Positions 1-11,957 of a stretch of DNA of 64,000 nucleotides are shown piece after piece (within the stretch, counting starts at the first letter, position 1; every line of letters starts with the position of its first letter). The translations under genes and the position numbers were made by a program. Source of the stretch: Casuarina equisetifolia (Eukaryota; Streptophyta; Magnoliopsida; Fagales; Casuarinaceae); NCBI GenBank assembly GCA_028551475.1, contig CM052359.1, forward strand, positions 22,941,583 to 23,005,582. Direction: 5' to 3'. The notes under the pieces were generated by a model. The model did not search any database. It saw only the letters and a program-made list of their open reading frames with translations, and was not told where the DNA came from.

Positions 1-118
1 ACAGTTAATCATCTGTTGGACCATTGTGCTCTTGTTAGTGTCATGTACCCAAGTAATTACTGCACTTGGAATAAAACAAGTTATACCTTAAAAGGTTACT
101 AAGTCTATTATAGTAGTC

Positions 119-250
119 GCTTAACTAGTTAGCTTAGCGGTGAGCTAGTGGAGACCATGATAGTATGTTTGGGGTTCAATACCCTACATGTGTGAATTGG
201 GTGTGTATGTTATAATATTTTTATAAAATTAAAAAAATTTAAAAAAAAAA
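119..250 (+). mobile_element. tRNA-derived SINE
   Basis: A Pol III promoter layout is visible. Positions 130-140 match the box A consensus TRGYNNANNNG exactly, and 174-182 match box B GWTCRANNC exactly, with a spacing of about 33 bases. An AT-rich stretch and an A-run ending near 250 follow, as in plant SINEs. An imperfect direct repeat (gtctattatagt before, gtctatcacagt after) may be the decayed target-site duplication. The element lies in the intron downstream of PIG-S exon 7. There is no cloverleaf, so it is not a functional tRNA gene. The family cannot be named from here. Confidence 0.65.
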
Positions 251-678
251 GGTCTATCACAGTGGTAGAAGTATTTCAGGCTAAAATGTAATTTCAAATG
301 GAGTGCTGCCCCTTTCATCTCACAGGGACAAATTTCTCTTGGTTTGTATGCATGGGTACTTGTCTTTAGCAGCATTCCTACTTTCTCTGTTGAATTTCTT
401 TTGCTCTCGTAAATTTTAAATTCTAATTTTCGGGATGACTATTTGTGTACGCCCTTGGTACTAAATAATTGCCAACTCATGATAATACTTCTTATAACTA
501 ATAAAAGGATAGCTGGAATTCTTTCCAATTCAAACATGCAGGGATCAGAGTTAACAGCAATCTAAAGTTCAAAAAGGTAACAAAAGCTGGGGTGCTTGAT
601 CTTTAAGTTCAAACCCCATTTTCAAATGATAAATGCAGAATACACGTAACTGGATAGCCTTGTGGAGAAGCATCTAAC

Positions 679-3600
679 CTGATGAGAAATTGTGTGCCTG
701 CGAGGATACTGACTTTCTGAATCCTTCAAACAGCCTTCAGGGTTCCAAACAATAACACCTCCCCACGTCTGCAATGATGTTATCATTCCAAATCTGTAAC
801 TTATAGAAATGTTCAAAAGAATAGGAAGCATAAAGATAATAAAGGCATGACGTCTCACTGGAGATATGAACCCATTTGTCTTAGAGATCTCTCCATTTGG
901 AAGCTGTAGTAGAAGAGGGCATTCCTTCGCAGATGGTACATATCTGATAACATAGGAAAAGGAAATGAGACACAAACTGTCATGAATTCAGCATATCTCT
1001 TCCAGCTAGTGCCAACAGTATTCAGCACATGGGTACGACCAGATGTTTATGAGATATCACAGAGCCAATATATGCGCACATATTGGATTTTAACTCTAAA
1101 ATATGAACTAAACAAAAGATAAAATACTTTCAAACAAATAACAATCAAAAGGAGAAACAAGTTAAAGAATATACACCACAAATTGCAATATCTTTGACCT
1201 CCCGCCTGCAGCAATAGAAGTATCCAAGTGCCACTCATTTGAATTCACCTAATTGACCAATAACATTGGTAAAGTATATATAAATAGCAATTGGGGAAAA
1301 AAAAGAAGAAGACAATGATAAAGAAAACTATTCACTTGGGAAGATAATGTAATAACAATGAGATTAACATGTAATGTGCACACATTCACGCATAAGGAAA
1401 GGGTACTTCCTATATAAGTAAATGGCAAAGCCTTATTTGTAGTGACCTCATAATTTTAAGAGAAAGCTTTATTTATGTAAATTTTCCCTTGAGTACTTCA
1501 TTAAACAACATAATGTCTAGGATGCAATATGCTACTCACCATTTACCACATATTGCCACAATTACTTCAACTACAAGCACCATTATCACCACCAAGTTGC
1601 CACCATTATCATCACTAACATACAATAGCATAAAAGTCACTAAAAATTTTCTTTTTTTCTTTGTTTTTTGAATGGGTCCAAAATTATTTCTTCTACCAAT
1701 ATCTAAATAATGGTGAATAATAGAAAATATTGTCTAGAATTTGAATCCTGACTTCATTCTACTGCCCAGTTAAAGGAAAAAAATTCCACTTGTTAAACCC
1801 ACTGATTGCAAAAAAATCTAAGCTAACATGTAAGAGGATAATAGCACAATTATTAAGTGGTAATGTTCATCATTCTTAATTGGTTTAGAATTTCACAATA
1901 AGCAGTACCTTATCCTCACAATAAGTAGTTCTTTTTCTTACAAAAGGAATTTTTGTGTTAAAAAAAGAATACATTAATTTGAAACAAACACATTTACTTT
2001 TTGCAATTTAGCCACCAATTTACACCATCATTTTCGATCTAGCATTTTATTTCTACTATAAAGCCCTATTATGATTCATTTTTTATTGTATAAGCAAATT
2101 CAAGTGCTACTTTAGGTGATCATATCATACATAGCACAAGGTATTTCCAAACTTTCCCCCTTTTTCCTTTTTATCTTTAAAGTGTTGCATGAAGAAAATT
2201 CAGGAAGTTAAATGAAATTAGGAATAAATGTGATTACTGATATTGTTTTGAATTTCTACTGGAGTAAATCGTGACTTGAAGAGCTAAAAGCTTACAAAGA
2301 AAGGAAGATCCTTGATACTGAAGATGTAGCTCTTCCTTTTATCATCCCAGGAAGAAAATGAAGACTTTGGAGTATGGTATAAAACCTGCTCATAGGAGAA
2401 ATTACAATCAAATAACAACCAAATAAGGGGGAGTCTAGACAGCTTTACTTCCAAAAACTTGAAAAGAAAGTACAATTATTTCCTAATGGAATATATTACC
2501 TGACTTTCCACAGTTATGTTTGCTACTGGTCCCAAAGCCTCAATTACAGGGGCCAATAGGGTCTCATCTATTGCTCGAAAATCCCTAGAGTTAAAAAGAG
2601 TGCAAGAAGAAATTCGAATAATATTATTTAAAGATAAACATATTTCAGCTATAAGCTAAAGAACAACTCAAACACAAAAACAATAAGCCCAGTTCACCAA
2701 ACCTTCACCAGAGCTTAAAAGAGAGGGTTTTGATAACCAAAGGAAGAATCCTAACTTTTATTTGATTATCTAATCGACATGTCATGTCCACCCGAGACAT
2801 TGAGATCTTTGAGGAAATCAAAATTTTCAATAATATTTATGGTGAAAACTAGGGAGATGACATTATAAACATCTACAAGGGAAAAAATGCTATCCAGTTT
2901 CCAATGCTTCTAAATCAAATCAAGAAGAAATGAGCCACCGCCATAATTCCTCATATTAGCAACCAATGTCAAGCCTTAAATTATTTTATGACTTCATCAC
3001 TACATTGTTCTCCATAAAAGCAAACAATACTAAAAGGAAACCACTCAACTGGATCGTTTATATAGACCCTACGAAATTAATAATCGCATAATATTAAGAA
3101 CAAGACAACTTTCAGTAAACAAGTAATCAAAACCAAGCTTCATACCAGTCATAAACCCAATCCTGCGGATCCGAATTAAGCAGATTAAATGAAAGCACGA
3201 TCCTCCCATCAGCCCCCACAGGCATAAACTCCCCATGAATCAATCCTTCTTCCTTACCACCATTCACGAACACCTTAACAAAAATCTCCGCGGCCCTTGC
3301 CACTGCATCTTTCTCCGAAACCCTCCCGAAAACCCAGGCATGGCGATACTTCCCCACCACAGACCTCACCTCCTCGCTATCCCCATTCACCACCACCACA
3401 CTATACACCTTCCCACCCAATAAATCCACCAAAACCTCATCAACACGCTCATCAATACCGAAATCAACTTCCCCCATCGCGCGGCAGCGCCAGGGAACAG
3501 AATATTCACCATTTCGAGACTGCACACAACCGGAACTAGAATCTACAACTACCGAGACAGTGTGGTTGGTGCAAGTGCCGCATTGAGGGGTTTTGGAAGT

Positions 3601-4106
3601 CAACTTGGAGATTTGGTTGAGAATGGAAGATTCTAGGGCGGTTGGAGTTACGGAGGGATTGGCATCAAAGCCCACGAAGACCGCTTGAAAATGGCAGGGG
3701 AACAACAACGGCTTCGACTCGATTTGGGCCGAAAGCACATCGATTTCTCGGAATGGAAGCGGTGCCCGGTAGATTTCCACTGATTTCCACAGAAAGGGAA
3801 AGCCTGCAAGGTATCAAGACCACAAATTTGTGACCAAAAGCGAAATTACTCATGAACCGACCGCAAAACACAAATTCACATAAAACATCCCCGCACAAAC
3901 AGATATATAGGCATATGAATGACTGGACCTAGGATGAACGAGAAGAGGACTGAGAGTGTGAGAATGAGGCGCTTGAGTCCGGGTTTGGATTTTCGCATGG
4001 TTTTGGGGTCCAAGCCCGATTCGGTCTCCTGAGCGTTGCGATTAGATTCCGATGTCTGGTGTGTCTCTCCTGGATGTTCAGGAGGTGATTCGGAGATTTC
4101 CGCCAT
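679..4106 (-). CDS. PIGS: GPI transamidase subunit PIG-S, 5' portion (3' end outside window)
   Basis: PIG-S is a subunit of the ER GPI-transamidase complex, which attaches GPI anchors to proteins. Seven coding exons are visible (minus): 4106-3929, 3803-3146, 2584-2500, 2385-2296, 1248-1175, 943-859 and 768-679. All junctions are GT/AG and in frame, giving 420 residues. Residues 45-65 form a hydrophobic membrane segment running into 'GFPFLWKSVEIYRAPLPF', a hallmark of plant PIG-S. Later blocks include 'LLNSDPQDWVYDW', 'VLYHTPKSSFS' and 'ISKTNGFISP'. The family is about 600 residues long, so roughly the last third, with the C-terminal membrane segment, lies beyond base 1. The start is the ATG at 4106 (MAEISES); the frame is open for 13 codons upstream to another ATG at 4145, so a longer N-terminus is possible. 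Family assignment is secure; splice sites are hand-called. Confidence 0.9.
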
Positions 4107-5435
4107 CGTTGAAGGTAGTTGGGCTCTGAGCTCTACTTGCTCCAACCGAGCAATACCCCCCCCTCAGCGAGCTTGTCCGGCCAACGTAAAAGAATACTTA
4201 TTTAGTTTATTCACCCAACAGGTATTATTTTATTCTTTTTAACCCAAGGATTATTTGATATCTGCTTTGGACCATGATTATCGTTGAATTTGGGATAACA
4301 CATTGTCCTTTAGCAGAATCCAGATTTTGCACCCAAAGATAAATTTTTGAAAATTGAAGTATGATAATCTATCAAAAATAAGTTAATGGTGAGTTTAATT
4401 TGATTAAATGGACTATAATCAATCAAGTTACTTAATGGATTTGCTTCTTTGACTTTAACTTTTATGTAACACTAAGCCAATATAAGAAAATAATTGAAAC
4501 AAGCAAAGATTGCATTTTATGATTGTGATGCTAATAAAAAAAGACGAGTCTTTTATGGATTTCTAATGCTTGAAATCTTAAAAATGTTTAATCTTAGTTT
4601 AAGTTTTATTATGATGTGAGTTTTAAGATCATTTATTTATTTAAGGGGATTTTTGCTACATCTTCTAAAAATTTATCCTATGTTGAAATGAATGTCAATT
4701 TTTATAGAAAGTATGTAATGATGATCAATAGTTGCAAGTATACAAATTTTGTGACTTGAAAGGAACTTCAATAGATTGCAATTCCCTTGAGAATTGATAA
4801 AATTATTTTATTACCTAAATCATATTGAAGAATCCTTTAAATATAAATAAATGGTTTTCAACTTTTCAGTTAATTTTTTAGATAAGAATAAATTTTTTAT
4901 CATAATATCAAAATTAACATTTTAAGAGACAGCACATTATGTATAATACAATACTACTAACTCATGTTGGTTGTAAATAGATTCATTAAGGAAAATTTAA
5001 TAAAATTTGACATCATATAAGTAAATGACCCCTTTACTCTTAAAGTAACTTTTGGATAAAAATAAACTTATTAACACAATCTCAGTCTTCTAAAGGTCAA
5101 TTTCTATTATGTGCAGCAGAAGCTGAACTTAGTACACGTTAAGAAAAGGCTGGTGAACCCATCTTTCTTGGATGAGTAACTTCTTAGGCCAAACTTCACA
5201 AAGATGTCAGTGCTGGGAAGCAGCACTGCCAATACGTAAAAAGGCATAAATTTTGTGAAATCCCTGTTGGCAAGCTATAACTGAATCTCAACTACAACAA
5301 TGGCAGCCATGAAATGGGAAAAATAAGTGATTTCCTTCCAGCTTCAGCCTTATACAACTGCATCAGCTTGATCTCCAGGAAACTTCCGCTGGTAAATAGT
5401 AATGCTTTCCATAATTGCAGGACATTTTCCTTGCT
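4107..5435. other. Spacer between PIG-S promoter and MetRS 3' end
   Basis: This AT-rich spacer holds the upstream region of PIG-S (minus) and the 3' flank of MetRS. I see no protein-like frame, and specifically no trace of the EMAPII-like domain that normally ends plant cytosolic MetRS. At 5365-5395 lies a short diverged copy of the MetRS last exon (see findings). Confidence 0.6.
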
Positions 5436-8400
5436 TCAGTCTCTGCCTTCGGAGGCCCTTTGAGCTTGACTTCCAGAAAACTTCATGCGAAAAAATGACA
5501 CATCCTCATCTTTCTATACAACAGAGAAGATAAGTTATGATACAGCCACCAAGAAGAGGAAAGGTAATTGGATGGAATGGATGAAAACATATACCATCTC
5601 CCTAAACAAAGGCTCTGGTGTCCCAATTTTATGACCACGAGGTAGGAGTTCCCAAGGTTTTCTTGCTCTTTCAAGATCTCCAGTTTCATAGCAAAGTGAA
5701 AGAGGGGTTTCAGTAGGTAAATTAAGCTGGCTCAGCACCTTGAGTGTCCAAAGAACAAAACATATAATCATTAAACGGTGATCTTTGAGATAATAACTTT
5801 ATCAAAATGGTGTTAAATGCAGGATATGGAGCATACTTTGAGAGAAAATGACGGCATGAATGGTTCCAACAAGCAAGCAAGAAGATAAACCAGCCCCACG
5901 GAAGTTCTCATAACAACAGAGCAAGAGGCTTGGTCTTCCTTGTAAAGCTTCCAAAATTGGCTTTCCTGCAAAACAAAAGATTTTATGGACAAAAAGCCAT
6001 TAAATTTACCAACATCGATAAAAATGAAGTACTGAACTTTAACAAGCTTACTTGCAAATATGCATTCCCTTCACTAGAGATGCTCATTCCTATTTTCAGG
6101 GCCTGCTTTAGTTTAACCTGTCACATGAAACGGGTATAATTCCCATCCTGGTAAAACAATGTACAAAGCGTGCTATAAATATAGAATTATATAGCATGGA
6201 AACTGAATTGCAGATGACCATATTTAGTCACCTTTTCCATTGCTTCAACATATTGCTCCACATAATTACCAATTTTTCCTGCCAATGTTTCCGTCAAGGG
6301 ATGCAATTCCACTTCTGGAGCATCAGGAATTAGAGATCCATATCCGAGGCCTGCAAAAATTAATCACCACAGAGAAGGAGAACCTCTGACTTATGGCAGG
6401 ATATAAAAGTAAGCAATAATTGACAGCACGAAGTTTCTGCATTACATTGATTGCAGCAGGCACTTGAAAGGGTATTTTGAATGCAAAATTTTGATCTAGT
6501 AGCGGTACTGAATGGATAAGGACAAAAAGACAGTAGAAGATTGAGTGCCATGGTATTATTTCTGATACCATATGATATTCACGGCACTTAGTCTAAACTA
6601 AGCCAAAAAAAAAAAAGTCTTTCTGCAGTTATCAGAAACATAGATGCATGTATTCCCATATATTCCCATATTCTTCATACTAATGCTTATTGAGATCTCA
6701 AAGAAAACATTCAGATTTTCAAACGTAGAATAGCTGAATGAATCTTTAAAGTAATTTTGGCTCCAAAAACTGGATATATCATGTACAAAGCTGTATGCAA
6801 ATCATCAAACATTCCATAAATGACAAAAATGAAAAGAAAATATAACAAGGGAGTTCGCTAGCCCTTATAGGGAGGCCCCACAACAGCATTCAAAAGACTT
6901 CATACCTAAGGATCATACCTAGGCATCGACCAGATTTATCATTAGTCTTTCGTAAAAGGATTTGATGTCTGCAAGTAGCTAACTTACCTGGAGGTTTGGC
7001 AATGAAACTCAATACCCTGTTAATGAAATTTCCCAAGTTATTTAGTAACTCGGTATTTAGTTTTGCTTGCAAGTCTGTCCATGTAAACAATGTGTCCGAT
7101 ACCTAATGAAAGCAAATCCATTATTTTTAGCAAGTAGAATGCATTGATAAAGAGTTACCAGAAGCTTCAGCAATACAGCTTACCTCCGGCCTGTTAGTCA
7201 GCAAGTAGTATCGCCACACTTCTGAAGGAATGTTAGTGTCTTTCACATCATTGCCAAAAACTCCTATACCCCTGCTTTTGGAGAACTTGCCTGAAAGCAG
7301 CGATGAAAATGATAAAGTAGAGAATGAATGCATCGAGTACAAACCACCACAAGGTGTTGCATAGTGAGAATCAGTAGCTTAAGCATACCAGCTTCATAGT
7401 TTAAATATTCTGTAACACTGATGCTCTTCATCAATGTCCAGTTTTCTCTAGTTCCGAGAAGGGCGGATGGAAACATCACCTGGAATCAGATTGTTAAAAA
7501 GTAGATAAGTGCATCCTGGAGTAATCTTACTAGCCATTGACATAGTGAAATAATAATTTAGCCAGACACAATACTAAATCCCATGAATACACCTTTACTG
7601 ATACTGCTACCAGTTATACAAAGAAAGACACAAATAACAAATCAAAGCTCCTACACATTCACAAATATGTACACGACAATTTTATTTGTATGCTCATTAA
7701 CTAGTGTAAGTCCATCAGACAGTAGTGAATGGTAAATAAAAAGTACACTAGATTAACGTTGTGTTTAGGAAAAATTATCACAAGTGCATGTAGATGATGT
7801 TGCTAGTTATGGGGTCAAAAGCGGATAAGGGAAAAATGGATTTTTTGGAGTAAAGGCAAAATGATGTCAGTTTGGTGAGTTGTCATAGTAAGTAAAGGGT
7901 GAGACAGCCACCGGAGAAGGTAAGTCCTCTGACAACTCCTATCAATATAAAATTTTCATAGAGTGACAAATTGTTGTCTCCTATAGACTTATGGATTGGT
8001 TTATCTCAAATCACATAAAACTTGGGTATTATTGGTTTTTGTCTTGTATCTTCATTGCTGCATGATAATAATTCTTCCACCAGATGGTATCATGAACAGA
8101 ATAATTTCATACACCAAACGTTTCAAACTAAAACATGATAGTAAGAAAGAAAAGCTTAAATACAAAATTGAAATTGAGAGAAGAAATGATAAAATCTCTT
8201 ACAGTGTGGAATGGCACATTATCCTTTCCCATGAACTGATACAGCTCCACATTTTCAGGGTTCTTCCACCACTCCTCCCAATCAGGTGTGTAGCAAGAAG
8301 TGATCGAGATATAACCAATAGGTGCATCAAACCACACGTAAAAAACCTTAGCATAATGAATTGCAGAAAAAATTATCAACCAGTGAAAGCCAAAAAAAGA

Positions 8401-10465
8401 ACATTGTCAAACCGAAAAACTTCCTTAAGATTACTTGCGAAATAAACTTCTCTACTACAAGGAGAAACTATGAAATTTGACAACAATTACATGCTAACCT
8501 TATCCTTGAATTTCTCATGTGGAACAGGAACCCCCCACTTAAGATCCCTGGTAATACAGCGGGGCTTCAGTCCTCCTTTAAGCCATGCATATGTAGTTTG
8601 AATAGCATTCTGGCTCCAGGATCCTGCAACTGACATCTTGTTGATATATTCCTCTAATTTATCCCTCAGCATAGGGAGCTCTAGAAATAAATGGTTTGTA
8701 TCACGAATTTGTGGAGCTTTCCAACATACCTGTCGAGTACAACACAATTCTGAATCCAGATAAATCTTCAAAAGAACATACATACTTTCCAGTCACATTT
8801 TGCAGAGTGGAAACTAGTGTTATCTTAACTATATTCCAGCCAAGACCATTACGCAGGAGGAAGGGAAAATTACTGCACTTAAGATACTGAAGAGGAAATA
8901 AGTACCTTACATCTAGGATCTTTAAGGTCAGTTGGATTTAGCAGCTCACAACACTTATCACATTGGTCCCCACGTGCAGAATCATAGTTGCAATTTGGAA
9001 ATGGGCAGGTGCCTTCAACAAGCCGATCAGCCAAGAAGCGATGGCATGTCTCACAATAGAACTGAATTTTTGTTGGAACTAACATTCAATAAAAAGTAGA
9101 GAGCTAGAGGAAAAGGGAACATTTTTACAAACATATGAAATCACTAAGTATCTGAGCAGAATTTTGCACCTGTTGAATCATGCTTTCAGAAAGCCAATTG
9201 TTGTCCATCACTTTCTTAAAAATTGCCTGGCAAATATCGGTTTGTTGAGGAGTCGATGTGCGCCCAAATTCATCAAAACTTATGTCGAACCAATTGTAAA
9301 CTTCCTTATGAATTGCATGGTATCTGTAAGGCACATACAAGCTCTAAGAGATAAACAAATTGCCATGTTATTGAAGTCATCAAGCAAGGGCAAAAGTTTT
9401 TAAGAGGAATAGAGAATGCTAACAGTATCATTGTAAAGTCACTCTGCAGGGAGAAATAGCATCCAAAATGCATTATAACACAGAATAATAGACCTGAAAA
9501 GCAACTCAGTAACTTCGTCGTGAAACTAATACCATTTTACCTTGCCATAATCTGGCCAGAAGACAGGACCCAAAAGTATCATCACAAATTTTATACATCT
9601 TTTTACAAATTCTCCTCTTTATGCTCATATGATGAATAGGGACCACCAGTAAATCAGATACATAGTTTGTCTCCATATATGCAAAACAAAAGTAACCCTC
9701 AATCACCAAAACTTCAAGTTAAATCATAAATTATGCTCCTATGTGTAACATACTTGTCACAAATCTGTCGTGGGGTACAATTCTCCTCCAAAGCCTTTGT
9801 CTCTGTTGCTGTTCCATACTCATCAGTTCCACATATGTATATGACATTGTAGCCACGAAGACGGCAGTATCGAGCAAACACATCAGCACTCAGAACACCT
9901 GTATTGAGTATACCACATTTAACCTGTTGGGCCACAACTTAGTCTCCCACATGAATTAAGATGTTCATTTTGAAATCCCCATGCTAAGAACAGTCCAATA
10001 ATAGAGATATTAATCCCACAAAAATACTAAGGCCTAAGCGGAGAACCCTATCTACATGAAGGAAAAACCACAGGACAATTCCTTATAAACTCATCACCTA
10101 GCTTGTTAAAGAAAAACCCACAATTACAATAAAACAGGTTATAATGTCTTTCTGAGGTTCATGTCGAAAACCAAGAACAGGACTACCACCAAAAATCATT
10201 CCTCTGGAGACAGCAACGTAGTCATACACACAAGCCCCATACAAAATTGAACTCTTTAAGTTACTGAGAAGTGAAAAAACATGCAGTCAGAGAGAAGTAT
10301 TGGAAGGACATATATACATCCAATGATATTCCCCAGATGAGGGACGTTGTTGACGTAAGGCAAAGCGCTTGTTATAAGTATGTTCCTCTTCCCTTGTACA
10401 GGTAGCTTTGGAATTTTCCGATGACCTCCCTGTTCCCCTTCTCGGTCGTCCTTATGGTCTCCCAT
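5436..10465 (-). CDS. Methionyl-tRNA synthetase, cytosolic type, lacking the C-terminal tRNA-binding domain
   Basis: This class I enzyme charges tRNA-Met. Fourteen in-frame exons (minus): 10465-10318, 9898-9754, 9323-9170, 9061-8906, 8729-8499, 8346-8203, 7479-7389, 7290-7184, 7102-6988, 6350-6232, 6117-6052, 5965-5837, 5738-5595 and 5513-5436, giving 608 residues. The HIGH-type motif is HLGN (43-46), a Cys-rich zinc knuckle begins at C152 (CETC, CPFPNC, CDKC), the Met pocket shows '[12 protein letters not shown]', and the KMSKS motif is KFSKS (358-362). The alpha-helical anticodon-binding domain follows. Plant cytosolic MetRS is about 800 residues and ends in an EMAPII/Arc1p-like domain; this model stops at '[13 protein letters not shown]' instead. 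No transit peptide is evident, which fits a cytosolic enzyme. It could be a catalytically complete short isoform or a recently damaged paralogue. Confidence 0.9.
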
Positions 10466-11957
10466 GCTGCAGTTTCCGAGACTCAGAGTAAATACTGGGG
10501 GTTCTAGCTTCCGGAATTGAGAAGAAAGCAGTAAGGGTCATGGAAAAACAACGTCGACAAGGCTTGTCTTTTGATCGAAGTAGTGGGTAGGGGGAATAAA
10601 TGCTTCCTCCGTCAGCATCTAAGCAGGTGGAATATCAACGTCATGAATCCACAAGGCTCCTGCTTCAAAGATTCTTCCAACGTGAAATAGTAAAAGATTC
10701 ATGATCAGCACTAACCTCAGTGGTGGCCAATTGGCTTAAAGCCTTCATCTAGAATATCAACTTGCACGCTAGCAACTTCAGCATCTCTCAAGCAAGCCAA
10801 ATAGGAGGATGATAATCTCCGATTCCTGTCATCTATTTTTTGAGAAACTTTTGGAGCTTCGCACGCATGATATTCTCAGAATACAGAATTGATGCGTTCT
10901 TGTGCTTGAATCAAAAACAGAGATTACATGGTGAAATGTCATCTTCGCACTATCTTTTAACTTGCGTGAATATGTTACTTCAATGTGCTAACTTTCCTTG
11001 GGCCTCCTCTGGAAAGGTGTCATGCCCAAAAGAAAAGTTTAAACGTTTGTTAAATCCACCACTACTCTCTATGCTTAAAATGCCTGTAAACAAACGCTGA
11101 GAAGACGATAGAATTTGAATTTGTCATAGTTTTTCTTAGTAGCAATGAGCAACTTGATAATTGGGGAGCGATAAGATACAATCGTCAAAACCTCGTGATT
11201 GAACCAAAAAGTTTGACAGTAGAATTGTTAAACTCTATAAAATTATGGTCAAATTTGAAGGTTTTAAGTAAGTATAAATTGTCTTATATTTGAGGGGTTA
11301 GAGGTTGGAAGCCAAAGCGTAGAAAAAAGTTTGGATTCTTTTGGAGTTGGGAATCCAACGCAGCTATGCCTTTTCATCCTTGTTTTCATGCATTGTCCAC
11401 ACACCTTGGAACCTTCCCTTCGGCGCTAATCTCTTCCACTGAATATGCCCTTACATCAGTGGGGGCAGCTTTGATTACGCACCAAATCGGCCATATCTGT
11501 GCTTCTTTGTGAACCGCCGTCATGTATTGGCAACAAAAAGGAATTCAAAGCCATACCTAAAGCAGAGTACAGAAACTGTTAATTTTGGAGCCTGATGAAA
11601 AACTGCCCCTCCTTATAATTGCATTCCTTTCTCGTCGGTTTGGTCCAAGCGGAGGGGAAGATGGGAGCTTATGGCCTTTATTCAGTGGTGTCCATTGGGT
11701 ACACACTAATCGTTTCTAGAACAAACTTTATGGGGCTAAGTTTTCGTTTTTAGTTTCTTTGGTGCAAACGCAAGCTTTGCTTAGTTAAATAATATGGTTC
11801 ATATAAAGCATGTTAGAAAACGAAATTCACAAGAAGGTTTGAAAGAAATACATTACTACACATATTTATTTCCTCCATGTCTGTTTCTGCTTTCAAAGGC
11901 TATAATCCACCTCTGTAGGAAGGGCATAGAGTAGAAGTTTGACCTTCCCATACATAG
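10466..11957. promoter_or_regulatory. Shared upstream region of MetRS (minus) and the PPR gene (plus)
   Basis: This 1.49-kb stretch separates two divergent start codons and must hold both 5' leaders and promoters. I see no coding sequence with protein-like features in it; the 86-codon plus frame at 10840-11100 resembles nothing I know. No clear TATA element could be assigned to either gene. Confidence 0.45.

Noticed and set aside
622..975. 117-codon minus frame as an independent gene
   Set aside because: It is a read-through of two PIG-S exons (943-859 and 768-679) and the intron between them.
3665..3898. 77-codon minus frame overlapping PIG-S exon 2
   Set aside because: It is an out-of-frame shadow of exon 2 and intron 1 of PIG-S.
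10840..11100. 86-codon plus frame upstream of the PPR gene
   Set aside because: No recognisable features; it lies in the shared upstream region of two divergent genes.
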